Assembly: GCA_040182905.1 (NCBI GenBank)
Contig: JARQWU010000109.1
Location: forward strand, 1-31,010
DNA: 31,010 nt
Origin: Barthelona sp. PAP020
Lineage: Eukaryota > Metamonada: BaSk clade
Reading direction: 5' to 3'
Each line of letters starts with the position of its first letter. Position 1 is the first letter of the stretch. The translations under genes were made by a program, and so were the position numbers. The notes under the pieces are model-generated. The model worked only from the letters and a program-made list of their open reading frames with translations. It ran no database searches and was not told where the DNA came from. Below, piece after piece: positions 9,687 to 18,521 of this stretch.

Positions 9687-10421
9687 TTAGATATTGACAT
9701 AATCATTTTCAGTGTAGCTTTTATCGTCAACAAATTCAATCATTGGACCAACCACTTCTCTATTGATAATATATGAATAACAAAATTGTGCCATATAATA
9801 TGAAATGATGCAAAAGACACCAAGTGCACGTCCTATTGGTTCAGAAAAATTATGAAGCAATCTGATCAAAATTGAAAAATCAGAGAGTGTAAAAATAAGA
9901 ACCCCTGATTGATACCATATGGAGTTTTGAGTAAAGGCACAGAACAAAGTTAAACCCACAGTTATCATATATACGAATAAACAAATTCCTAAAAAGCCTT
10001 TTTGAAAGACAAAAGGACTTGCAATAATACTCATTGTAACATAAATACCAACAGTTATTCGATTAGATTTTTTCAAAAAATTCACATTGGGATTGTTGTG
10101 CAAGAAAGTAATCTGAAATAATATTTGAGCAAATAAAAAGTTTAACACACCAAAAGGATAAAATCTCTTGTCAACAGCTTGATAATACATGAAAAAATCC
10201 CCAATCATCGAAAAAAACTCAGCTAAAGCAAAAAAAAATGTCTTTTCTGCCTTATATTTGTAATTTAATATCAAACTATTCAACATCAAAACAAAAGGGG
10301 GAGCTAATGTCATTATGTAAAAAAAAACGGATTTGAAGCCCAGCAAATGACAATAACAACTAATCACCGATAACCCAACAAAAGGAAACATAAATCCTAA
10401 CGATTGATTAAACTTGAGCAT
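9687..10421 (-). CDS. TMEM86/YhhN-family membrane protein (putative lysoplasmalogenase)
   Basis: A 244-residue multi-pass membrane protein with about eight hydrophobic helices. Two conserved acidic sites of the YhhN/TMEM86 family are present: GDFFMYY (usual GD.fL) in the third or fourth helix and TLSDFSI (usual SD) in the seventh. Characterised animal TMEM86A/B hydrolyse the vinyl-ether bond of lysoplasmalogens; that activity here is inferred from the family only. The start at 10421 gives MLKFNQSLGF followed directly by a membrane segment, fitting the family. TAA is followed by A (TAAA). The gene is divergent from a small membrane protein gene 230 bp away. The overall similarity is remote, so family membership is likely but not certain. 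Confidence 0.65.
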   Translation of the reverse strand: MLKFNQSLGFMFPFVGLSVISCYCHLLGFKSVFFYIMTLAPPFVLMLNSLILNYKYKAEKTFFFALAEFFSMIGDFFMYYQAVDKRFYPFGVLNFLFAQILFQITFLHNNPNVNFLKKSNRITVGIYVTMSIIASPFVFQKGFLGICLFVYMITVGLTLFCAFTQNSIWYQSGVLIFTLSDFSILIRLLHNFSEPIGRALGVFCIISYYMAQFCYSYIINREVVGPMIEFVDDKSYTENDYVNI

Positions 10422-10651
10422 TCTTAAAAAAAAGAAAAGAATTAGTTTAGAAAGAAAATGTCAGGGGAATGGATTTCATTTCCCAATCAAAATCAAATCA
10501 TTTTTTTTTAATTCAAGTTGAAGTATTCACATCAACAATCATTGTGCAAAAACTTCAGACATTGAAAAATCTTTTCGATTGAATATTTATTAAGAATAAA
10601 AGGTAAAAATACTCTTCCTTTCGCTTTTTTTTTGAATATTTTCATAATCCA

Positions 10652-11038
10652 ATGGGTATTTCCACATTTCTTTTAGATGATATCGAATTGTATTTAAAAT
10701 TTTCTTGTATATTGCACTTTTTTTCTGGAGCGTTAGTATTCGCAACTGCTCTTTCAATTTCTTTTCATTCTATCTTTCTTTACATCTTAGAGTTGTTATT
10801 ATTAGCTCAAGGTGCTCTTATAATCTTTTTTTTGAAACAACAAAAAAAAACAAAAAAACTTCCTATTATTAGTTCGACCATTACTGGACTTCTTTGTGCG
10901 GTGATATTTATTTGTTTTCCATATATTGTTTGGACTGGTGTTCTTTTACTTGTTTTTGTTGTCCCCAATCCAATCTTCATTTGGAAAGAATTCGAATCAG
11001 GTACTTCATCGGAATTAAACGATTTACATATGATTTAA
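10652..11038 (+). CDS. Small four-pass membrane protein, unknown function
   Basis: 128 residues with four strongly hydrophobic segments (about 12-35, 41-62, 71-91 and 92-111). A basic loop QQKKTKK lies between segments two and three, and a short soluble tail FESGTSSELNDLHMI ends the protein. A TCATA Inr-like element (10642-10646) lies just before the ATG. I do not recognise a family. The ORF has a normal start, a TAA stop and hydrophobic periodicity consistent with a real gene. It shares a 230-bp divergent upstream region with the TMEM86-like gene, which may only reflect compact spacing. Confidence 0.7.
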   Translation: MGISTFLLDDIELYLKFSCILHFFSGALVFATALSISFHSIFLYILELLLLAQGALIIFFLKQQKKTKKLPIISSTITGLLCAVIFICFPYIVWTGVLLLVFVVPNPIFIWKEFESGTSSELNDLHMI

Positions 11039-11370
11039 TTGATTTTTTCCGAAATTATGTTTCTTTTAGTCCCCTTTCAAAACAGATAAAGACTTTGACA
11101 TTTTTGTCCATTTATATAAATATTTTGAGTTTATTTTGTTTTTAATTGATTTTCCATATAAAAAAAAACCAATTTTCTCAACAACGGAAAAATGGAAAAA
11201 CACCAGAACAATTGCCAAATAACTCTTGATTTTTCAATAAATATTCATTTCTTTATTATTTTGATTGAAATAAAGCACTGGGAAACCAAAGAACAAAAAA
11301 AAAAGAAAGAAAAAAAAAAACACTGTTTATTGATAATCTCACCTTTTCGATTGTTTTTTCTCAAAAATAC
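11039..11370. other. Intergenic, 332 bp, with A-rich tract
   Basis: Spacer between two plus-strand genes. It contains a long A-rich run around 11298-11322 and a TCACC about 30 nt before the Rpn3 ATG. A 60-codon frame at 11192-11374 is low-complexity and runs through the poly-A tract, so it is not called. No RNA gene was seen. Confidence 0.45.
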
Positions 11371-12786
11371 ATGAATATTGAATTGAATTCAGAGGAAAAC
11401 TTGTTGTATACCAATTTAATTCAGCATTTAAATGCTTTTAATGAGGCTGTAATGGCAAAAGATCAGAAAGCTTCAAGTAGAATTTCCAGAACAATCTTTG
11501 GATACAGAAGACAATTAACAGATGGAATTTTGAAATCTTTATATTGTCAATACATCAGTGAAGTGAATGATATTAATTGTAGTTTGGAGGAATTAATGTT
11601 AAATGGTACCATCTGTTATCAAGAGTTAAATCATTATTTATTACCAGTTTTGCAATTAATTTTGCTGTATTTGTATGATAATTACATCGAATTGAAAGTT
11701 GATGAAAATATGATGATGCTTCTATTTGAAAAAATGTTGAAAATTTTTTCATCTTATCAAAGTTTGTGTTTTTATCATTATATATGTTCCAGATATTATT
11801 ATTATTTTAGTTTATTCTTGGAAAAAATTGATGAATTTTCCAAAGAATATGTTCAATTATTCCAACGCCAATTAACTCTTGCAAGGCGTTCCTATGATAG
11901 TTTATCTGTTATGACGCTTATAAATATAATTCTAAGACAATCGGTATTAAAATTGGATTTCTGTAACTCTTTGAAGTTTATTGAGTTGTCTAACATTGAA
12001 AAATACATTGGCAATGATCTCAATCAAGATTGCCGTTTCCATTATTATCATGGAATTATTTTAGCTTATAGTTTACAATACTCTTCATCATTAACTGCTT
12101 TGTTAAATTGTTTGCGAAGAACACCACAACAAGCTGCTGCATTACGCTCATCTGTTGCAAGATTTATTGTTGTCATTAGATTGTTGTTGGGTGAATCTTC
12201 AGAAAGAGGATTCTTTAGGTCAGAATATGGAGACTTATCTGTTTATCTGGAGTTAACAAGAGCTGTTAGAAAAGGTAACATGGAAAAATTCAAGGAAATT
12301 GTGGATGAACATAAGGATGAGTTTGTGACCGACAGAACTGTTTTGTTGATTGAAAAATTACCAGTTGCTGTCAGAAGAATGGCAATGACAAGAATTGCCA
12401 AAGCTTATTCCACAATTTCTCTTCAACAGTTGTGTGATATGTTGGAATTAAAAGATGTTTGTAACACGCTAATGGTGGTTTCAAAGACCATCAGAGATGG
12501 AGTTATTGAAGGAACAATTGACGTAAATGATCAAATTTTGAAAATCGTTGATGAACAGTCTTTGAGTGAAAATCAAATATTACAGATAATTAAAACTCGT
12601 ATTGATCAAGTCTCTAAACTAAGATTTGATTGTATTGAAGCAATGAGATATAAATCTTTTGATTTGGAAAAAATGTTTAAGGAAGCTGAAAAAGATGATG
12701 AACAAAGACGTTTAGATGAAGAAGCAAGAGCTGTTGCCGAAGAAAATGCTCAATCAATGGAACCTTCTCGTAATACTGGATTTTAA
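11371..12786 (+). CDS. RPN3: 26S proteasome regulatory subunit Rpn3 (PSMD3), PCI protein
   Basis: 471-residue lid subunit of the 19S proteasome regulator. The N-terminal two thirds are alpha-helical repeats. The signature RFIVVIRLLLGESSERGFF matches the Rpn3 LLLGEIP-R..FR motif, followed by LTRAVRKGNMEKFKEI. The PCI winged helix contains YSTISLQQLCDMLEL and AKTIRDG-like text (SKTIRDGVIEGTID). The end, with ISFCLDIHN-like SKLRFDCIEAMRYKSFD and a charged tail (about 430-471), also fits. Human PSMD3 is 534 residues, so this is a slightly short but complete version. No intron is seen. AATAAA lies about 90 nt after the stop. Confidence 0.92.
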   Translation: MNIELNSEENLLYTNLIQHLNAFNEAVMAKDQKASSRISRTIFGYRRQLTDGILKSLYCQYISEVNDINCSLEELMLNGTICYQELNHYLLPVLQLILLYLYDNYIELKVDENMMMLLFEKMLKIFSSYQSLCFYHYICSRYYYYFSLFLEKIDEFSKEYVQLFQRQLTLARRSYDSLSVMTLINIILRQSVLKLDFCNSLKFIELSNIEKYIGNDLNQDCRFHYYHGIILAYSLQYSSSLTALLNCLRRTPQQAAALRSSVARFIVVIRLLLGESSERGFFRSEYGDLSVYLELTRAVRKGNMEKFKEIVDEHKDEFVTDRTVLLIEKLPVAVRRMAMTRIAKAYSTISLQQLCDMLELKDVCNTLMVVSKTIRDGVIEGTIDVNDQILKIVDEQSLSENQILQIIKTRIDQVSKLRFDCIEAMRYKSFDLEKMFKEAEKDDEQRRLDEEARAVAEENAQSMEPSRNTGF

Positions 12787-12933
12787 TTTTCTGTTTTGAA
12801 GGTGTTATTTTTTTCTTTGTAAATGTTTGTTATTTGTTTTTGTTATTTTTATTATCCTTCTTTTTGCATATTTCATTGAATAAATGACAAATGTACCAGA
12901 ATAGGAACAGAAGGAATTTTTTTTATTTGTACC

Positions 12934-13929
12934 ATGATCCCAAAATTAGTCATTGCTTTTTCCGGCCCCATTGAATTACATAATTTGTTATCAGAACTTG
13001 GATCACAGTTTTGTGCTACTCAAGTATTTGAAAAGGAATCTGATCCTCAAATATTCTTACAATCGCTATCCGAAGCTGATTTTGCGATAATTGATGGTGA
13101 TCTCTTTGATATAGATATTTATATTGAAGCTGTTGAAAAATCAACGACATTGAAATTTATTCAATCTCCTTGGGCTGGTATTCAACCATTTGTGAAGATT
13201 TTAGAAAATAGAAAAGACATTATTTTATGTAATAATCACACAAATAGTCTTCATGTGAGTCAACATGCAATTTCCATGATGTTTTCATTATTCTATGGTA
13301 CTGTATTGCCTTTTTCCGTAATTCCTCATGATAAAACTTTAAATAATATGAATTTAAGGATTGGAATGATGGGAACTGGAGCAATTGCAATGAAAACTTG
13401 TGAATTCCTAGAGCCATTTTCTTTTGAAATTATTGGTCTTCGAAGAACAAAAAAAAACATTGATAATTACGCTGAAGTGTATGATTTTACTGAAATAGAT
13501 ATATTTCTGAGCAAGTGTGATGTTTTGATTGTGTCTTTGCCTGATACTGATTTGACAAGGAATTTATTGGGCAAGGAACGTTTGGAAACATTTAGCGCTA
13601 ACTCTCGTTTAGGTGGTGTCATTGTATCTGTTGGAAGGTCTGCGGTTTTTGATGAAGATGACTTGTACAGCATATTGAAGGATAAAAAATTAAAAGCTTT
13701 TGCTTCAGATGTTTGGTGGAGAGAAAATGACTTGAAGACATTTGATAACGGAAAAGAATACCCTTACAATCTACCATTTCATTTGTTGGATAATGTTCTG
13801 TTTTCTCCACACAGAGCTGATAGTCCCACTTTTGATTTATCTTTATTTAGTCCTACCGTTGATAATATTGAAGCTTTTTTCAAAGGTGAAGAATATCTAT
13901 GGGAAGTGAATCCCGAGAATGGATATTGA
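12934..13929 (+). CDS. D-isomer specific 2-hydroxyacid dehydrogenase family protein
   Basis: 331 residues, the normal length for the family. A split substrate domain (1-100 and about 300-331) encloses a Rossmann domain with the NAD(P) motif GMMGTGAIA (144-152). Catalytic candidates are all present: Arg235 in SVGRSAVFDEDDL, Glu264 in SDVWWREND and His293 in FSPHRAD. The active site is therefore probably competent. The usual RG of the NxxRG motif is RS, and the usual N is S. The substrate cannot be named; relatives reduce glyoxylate, hydroxypyruvate or other 2-keto acids. The gene is intronless, 147 bp after Rpn3, on the same strand. A TCATT lies about 60 nt upstream. Confidence 0.87.
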   Translation: MIPKLVIAFSGPIELHNLLSELGSQFCATQVFEKESDPQIFLQSLSEADFAIIDGDLFDIDIYIEAVEKSTTLKFIQSPWAGIQPFVKILENRKDIILCNNHTNSLHVSQHAISMMFSLFYGTVLPFSVIPHDKTLNNMNLRIGMMGTGAIAMKTCEFLEPFSFEIIGLRRTKKNIDNYAEVYDFTEIDIFLSKCDVLIVSLPDTDLTRNLLGKERLETFSANSRLGGVIVSVGRSAVFDEDDLYSILKDKKLKAFASDVWWRENDLKTFDNGKEYPYNLPFHLLDNVLFSPHRADSPTFDLSLFSPTVDNIEAFFKGEEYLWEVNPENGY

Positions 13930-14111
13930 TCCATCTTGTAAATTATTTATTTGTTTATTCTTTTTTGCAATTTCCAAATTTTAATGTGTCGATTCTTTAA
14001 ACAGAGAGTAAATGGTGATGATCTTTTTATCATTTTATTTGACATGTATGAAAAGACGAAATTAAAAAAAAAGAAACACCAACTTTTACTCTAGACTACT
14101 CAAAAACAAAT

Positions 14112-14711
14112 TTAAAAATCGAACACATCCTCATTATTGACTTCAGGTTCTACTTCTTCTTCCTCATTTTCCGAATCTTCTTCAGAATCAGAAGACTCAT
14201 CTTCATCTTCACTTTCTTCTTCTTCATCTTCCAAATCAGACAATTCCAAATCAGATGGGGGCAAATCGTAATTACGCACTATTTCCCCATCAGATTCACT
14301 TTCTTCATCATCTTCGTTTTCATCATCGATAAAAGTAATGTATTGAGCTTGAGCACTGTTTGAAAAACTATTTTCTTCATCACGGAAATCAGAAGTAATT
14401 TCTCCTTTACGACGTAATTCACGAACTTCAGTGATATGAAATTTGTGAATAACGTCATACTGATCTGCTTCAAATTCTCGTTCAGAAATTAAAATAACAT
14501 CACCAACATTAATACGTTCACGTTTTCTCATTTTTCCACGAATATGACATTGACGTTTTGAATTGTCCTCTGTAATGGCTTGAATTCTTCCATGTCCAAA
14601 TATCTTTGTAACTTTAGCGTATTGTTGAAGTTCATCAGCAGTGACAAGCTCACGCTGATAAGGACCTCTTTTTCTACGTTTTCTCTTGAAACCGGTTTTT
14701 TTTCCAGGCAT
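14112..14711 (-). CDS. EIF1A: Translation initiation factor eIF1A with long acidic tail
   Basis: 199 residues. The basic N-terminal tail (MPGKKTGFKRKRRKRG) is followed by an OB fold (about 20-100) with QQYAKVTKIFGHGRI, KRQCHIRGKMRKRERI and VGDVILISERE, all matching eIF1A, then the helical part (DVIHKFHITEVREL). eIF1A binds the ribosomal A site and promotes scanning and start selection. The C-terminal tail is far longer and more acidic than usual: about 80 residues of D/E/S against about 30 in human eIF1A (about 144 residues in all). I use the ATG at 14711, since MPGKK matches the family; an in-frame ATG at 14744 would add a hydrophobic stretch that eIF1A never has. Confidence 0.93.
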   Translation of the reverse strand: MPGKKTGFKRKRRKRGPYQRELVTADELQQYAKVTKIFGHGRIQAITEDNSKRQCHIRGKMRKRERINVGDVILISEREFEADQYDVIHKFHITEVRELRRKGEITSDFRDEENSFSNSAQAQYITFIDDENEDDEESESDGEIVRNYDLPPSDLELSDLEDEEEESEDEDESSDSEEDSENEEEEVEPEVNNEDVFDF

Positions 14712-16359
14712 AAAAAAGATAAATAAGATATTTGTTAAAAACATTTTTAATTTTCAAATTTTCAATTTATTTAATGATATATTATGATTGAACGAATTAT
14801 CAGGATCGTGTAAAAGAAATTATAAAATAAATAAATAATCCTTTGGAAATCCTTTAATATAGTGAACCCGGGAGCTTCCTTAAACTACAAGATCAAGTTA
14901 AAGGCGACTCAAAATGAAGATTCCATATGGTTTTTTAATTTGTGAAATAAAATAAAAAGATTTTTTCAAAACTTGATCAAAAAATTCAATTTTTTTCCAA
15001 TCTCGACCTTGGAGATTTGTGAGAAAAAAAATTTCTTAACGTAATTTTATTGTCCAATCAAACGCCAAGCTTGTCACACTCGTACTTGAGATGACTATGT
15101 CTTTCTATGACAGTTACTTGTTGAATGAGTAGTTTGAAATAAGTCACGACTACAGTGGGAGAATAGTTTTTAAGGAGTTTTCATACTTCTACACATTATT
15201 CTCACAATCCGGGTCGTAATAATTAAATCTTCAATCATAATTTTATAAAAAAATCAGTTTGAAATCATCTAAAAAAAAAACTTAACTCTATGATCAAAAA
15301 CACAATAAAACAGAGAAAATGCTATTTAATGTGATACACATGTTGAATCTCTGGTTTTAATCAAATGATTTCAAGACAATCCGTTTTGACCTGTAAAAAA
15401 ATATAATGGAAGATATTTCAAACAGATTCATTATAAAACACATGTATGATCCACACATGTGAAAGAAATTGAAAAGCAAGGTTTACTCGGAAAGTCTAGC
15501 ACATGTCAACAAGTTTTAGTTTTCCAATTTAACCTCCAATGTGTAAACAACCGATTCATATCAATGGCTCATTTCGAAATTCTTGGATTTAATCCCTAAA
15601 TTTCATCCATTTCGTCATTTAAGCATTCCTGACATCTTTTTTGATGACTTAATCCTATTTAAAGATATGTCACTGTGTTAAATTCCAAAAAATGTTCAAA
15701 ATCTTGTGATCAACATGGGTCCTATGGTTTAATAGTGATATGAGTATAAGAATAAAGTTAACCACTTATGTTTTCCACCTTAAGACTTAACCAATTGTTT
15801 AACCTTTTGGTTCTTATCAATATGGTTCTGTAAGTCTCCATGTTCAGCATCTTGAGGGAAGCTGCCTGCTTCGACCGTTCCACAAGGCGAAAAGAGCACA
15901 TATTCAAGACTCATTGGCCCTTCCTTTACTGAAGCAAACCTCTTCATTCCTCGCCCTTCCGAAGTGTTGAAGACTTACCAATTTTGCTCATTGCAATTTC
16001 AGGTTCTTTTCACACTTATTCTTGCAAATGCTTCATCTTTTGCTTGAGCTGCCAATTAGCTATGGGTTTTTAGAAATATTTAGCTTCAGGTGCTGTTTAT
16101 CACCCATTTTAGCATAAATCTTAAGCTGTCTGACTCTTGGCTCTTTTCCACATTACAAGTGCTTAACCGCTAAGTGGGGAAGTTCCTCAGAGTAATTGGA
16201 ATTTTCAATTACAAATGTTCCCATCTATCTTAAACTTCGAAGATAATAGATTAAAATAACAATTAAAGGCCTTTTAAATTTATGAAATTGCTTGTTTTGA
16301 AAAGAACTTTTGAAAATTCTGATCATTTTGGTCTTTATCTTCTGAACATTTGTTTTTGG
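14712..16359. other. Large intergenic region, 1.65 kb
   Basis: The longest gap in the gene-dense part. Most is AT-rich, but about 15840-16210 is visibly richer in G and C. I found no cloverleaf and no convincing snRNA, SRP or RNase P core. Several short protein-like frames occur on the minus strand (for example 15780-15947) without a continuous reading. It may contain a decayed gene or an RNA gene that I cannot recognise. Confidence 0.4.
15780..15947 (-). CDS. Doubtful short ORF or gene relic in the GC-richer patch
   Basis: From ATG 15947 to TAA 15782-15780 the minus strand encodes 55 residues of balanced composition (for example SLEYVLFSPCGTVEAG and PQDAEHGDLQNHIDKN), unlike the K/N/F/I-rich frames expected by chance in this AT-rich DNA. 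It has no recognisable domain, and the frames on both sides are closed. It could be a remnant of a longer gene, a small gene or chance. Confidence 0.2.
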   Translation of the reverse strand: MKRFASVKEGPMSLEYVLFSPCGTVEAGSFPQDAEHGDLQNHIDKNQKVKQLVKS

Positions 16360-16818
16360 TCATATTATTGGATTTCCATTTTTGTCATAGCATTTTTCTA
16401 ATTCTTTTCTGAGGTCTCTCCCAAAAGCTGGTGTGAAATTGTGGTTTTTCACAAATTTTGCTTGAAGCCTGGCTCTATGAGTTTCACCAACGTTTAGTGT
16501 ACCTCCCTTTTCAATAGCCGCATCTTGCTTCACATGAGTTTTTCTGTTGGTTTCTTTCTTTACCATTCTCATATTTTCATGACTATTAATAATATCAACA
16601 TTCTTTTTGGAAATTGGTCCACGCAAGTGACTTTGAATTCTTTCACATTGAGCAACACTAATTAAATGAGCTGCTTCTTTTTCTGCCTTTTGTTTGGAAG
16701 TTGACTTGTCCCTTTTTGTTTTTTGTGCATAAGAGTTCCTGAAAGATAGTTTTTTCTCTTTTTTTTGAGCATTGGAGTTGCTTGAAGATGATGATTGTTT
16801 TTTTTTTTGAGTTGGCAT
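16360..16818 (-). CDS. Small basic protein, unknown function
   Basis: 152 residues, strongly basic. The N-terminal 50 residues are K/S/Q-rich low-complexity sequence (MPTQKKKQSSSSSNSNAQ). A more ordered part follows (about 50-152) with RIQSHLRGPISKKN, GETHRARLQAKFVKNHN and FTPAFGRDLRKELEKCYD. The ordered half and the clean start and stop argue for a real gene; the composition suggests a nucleic-acid-binding or nucleolar protein, but I recognise no family. Two other minus-strand frames overlapping it (16658-16883) are out-of-frame shadows. It lies 100 bp downstream of the CFAP100-like gene on the same strand. Confidence 0.7.
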   Translation of the reverse strand: MPTQKKKQSSSSSNSNAQKKEKKLSFRNSYAQKTKRDKSTSKQKAEKEAAHLISVAQCERIQSHLRGPISKKNVDIINSHENMRMVKKETNRKTHVKQDAAIEKGGTLNVGETHRARLQAKFVKNHNFTPAFGRDLRKELEKCYDKNGNPII

Positions 16819-16918
16819 TTGAAAGAAGAATGTAAGTAAAGAAATATAAATTTATCAAAATAAAAATTCCCCAAAACACACAATAGATAAAAAGAAAAGA
16901 GAATACAAGTCCATAAAT

Positions 16919-18352
16919 TTATACAAAGAAATCAGCATAGGGATCTTCTTTAGAATTGTCATCAACAGCAACTTTTTGACTGTTATCAGATTTCTTATCT
17001 TGAGGTTTTAAATATGATCTGTACATCACTCTGGTGAATTGTCTGGGAGGTTCCTGAGCTCTTTCTAAAACTCTTTGATTGCGAACTTCTCTTTCTATTC
17101 TGCTTTTTTCTTGAGATTCTTTTCTTTGATGTTCTCTTCTCTGATGCTCTTTCATTTTTTGTGCCATTTTTAAATATTCATCAGGTATTTTATCCAAATC
17201 TTTTAATAACATATCTAACATAGATTCAATCTCTGATAATAACTGCAAAGGATCTGTTGAAGTAGAGTGCCCATCAACAACATCTCGATGCAATTTCTGA
17301 ATCTTTTCATTTATAGCTAAAGAGGATTTAACCTGAACATCTGTTTTTTCAGTTGATTCAAGTCGATTCTTAAGTTCTTTTCTCTTCCTATTTTCTTGAT
17401 CAATTTGTTCAGTTAACGAATTTACCTGGGAATCCAATGTCTGCTTTTTACTTTCTAGCCTTTCTTCTGTTAATTTATACGTTTGTCGAAGTGCTTCCAA
17501 TTCAGCTTCTTTCTCTTGAACATTTTGAATCAAGAATAAATTTCTTTCTTCTAAATCCCTGAAGAGAACCAATAATTGTTGAGGCTCCGTGAAATAAAGA
17601 GGAATTTCATCCAAATATTCTTCTGGAATAGGCTTATCCTCCGAAATTTTATATTTTTGGCGGATTTTTAGATGTTGTTGTCTCAACCAATCCTTGGGTA
17701 CCAAGTTATCTAAAAACTTTTTAATGGATAAATTATCTTCCAATTGTTCCTCCAATTTAGTCTTCTCAGCCATTCTTCGAGTCAATTTGGTTGACAACTT
17801 TTTGTACTGAACAACATTTTCTGAACGTTTTCTAAATAGGTCTTCTGCCTCAGTAATTGATTTTACAGCGTTTTCATCAGCTTGAGCAACATTATTCTCA
17901 TAAATTTGTCTGGAATCCTCAAAAATTCCTCTTTCTTGTTTTAATCTTAATCGCCTATCCTTTATTTCTTTATCAAGTCTATCAATTTCTTGTTTTTTAA
18001 TATTTAAACTCAATTGCAAAAAAAACATTTCCCGTTTTCTGTCAATAAATGTTCTTAAGTCTTCATTTTCAACACCTTTAGCAACAGTAGCAACAACTTC
18101 ATCAGCCAAAACTCTCAAACGCTTTTCTTCCTCTTTTTTGGTTTCAACCTCACTTAATTTGGTATCTGATTTTGGTATAACAGGTACACTATTTCTGCTT
18201 ACCCTCGAATTATGAGTGTCTTTTTTCCATATTGGTAATTTTGAATTATTCAATCTTTCTTCAGCTTTTCGTTTTTGTTCTTTGTCTCTGTATTCAAAAA
18301 TTTCTTCCGGTTTCGGCATCCGGAAAGGATTATCAAAATCAAGCTCACTCAT
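16919..18352 (-). CDS. CFAP100: CFAP100/MIA1-like coiled-coil axonemal protein (DUF4200)
   Basis: 477 residues, mostly coiled coil. The start DFDNPFRMPKPEEIF.YRDKEQKRKAEERL mirrors the NPFR-P..vD.F.lRDrER motif of CFAP100 (CCDC37). The DUF4200 region (about 95-220) has TFIDRKREMFFLQLSLNIKKQEIDRL, and FLDNLVPKDWLRQQ matches the FL..LsPkeW motif that ends it. In Chlamydomonas the homologue FAP100/MIA1 pairs with FAP73/MIA2 to control inner dynein arm I1 signalling. A coiled coil (about 260-340) and a basic, low-complexity C-terminus follow. The stop is TATAAAT on the coding strand. Assignment to CFAP100 rather than CFAP73 rests on the N-terminal NPFR-P motif and the DW motif. Confidence 0.82.
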   Translation of the reverse strand: MSELDFDNPFRMPKPEEIFEYRDKEQKRKAEERLNNSKLPIWKKDTHNSRVSRNSVPVIPKSDTKLSEVETKKEEEKRLRVLADEVVATVAKGVENEDLRTFIDRKREMFFLQLSLNIKKQEIDRLDKEIKDRRLRLKQERGIFEDSRQIYENNVAQADENAVKSITEAEDLFRKRSENVVQYKKLSTKLTRRMAEKTKLEEQLEDNLSIKKFLDNLVPKDWLRQQHLKIRQKYKISEDKPIPEEYLDEIPLYFTEPQQLLVLFRDLEERNLFLIQNVQEKEAELEALRQTYKLTEERLESKKQTLDSQVNSLTEQIDQENRKRKELKNRLESTEKTDVQVKSSLAINEKIQKLHRDVVDGHSTSTDPLQLLSEIESMLDMLLKDLDKIPDEYLKMAQKMKEHQRREHQRKESQEKSRIEREVRNQRVLERAQEPPRQFTRVMYRSYLKPQDKKSDNSQKVAVDDNSKEDPYADFFV

Positions 18353-18521
18353 TTAATAAATTGAATCAAAAAGGGTTTGAATTTTTTTTTTTCAAATCCC
18401 AACACTTCATCAAAATTCTTTTTCATTGAATTAAAATTAGAAACTTTGAAATTCTTTAAATAAAATCAAGGTTAGAATAAAAAATAATCACGAACTAGGA
18501 TCTTTATTTATTTCGAATCGC

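Noticed and set aside
14712-14744. eIF1A start at the upstream ATG (14744)
   Set aside because: It would add FLTNILFIFF, a hydrophobic stretch absent from eIF1A, whereas the ATG at 14711 gives the expected basic N-terminus.
15968-16080. Possible U1-like snRNA beginning ACTTACCAATTTTG on the plus strand
   Set aside because: Only the short 5' splice-site pairing string resembles U1; I see no matching stem-loops or Sm site, and the match length is expected by chance.
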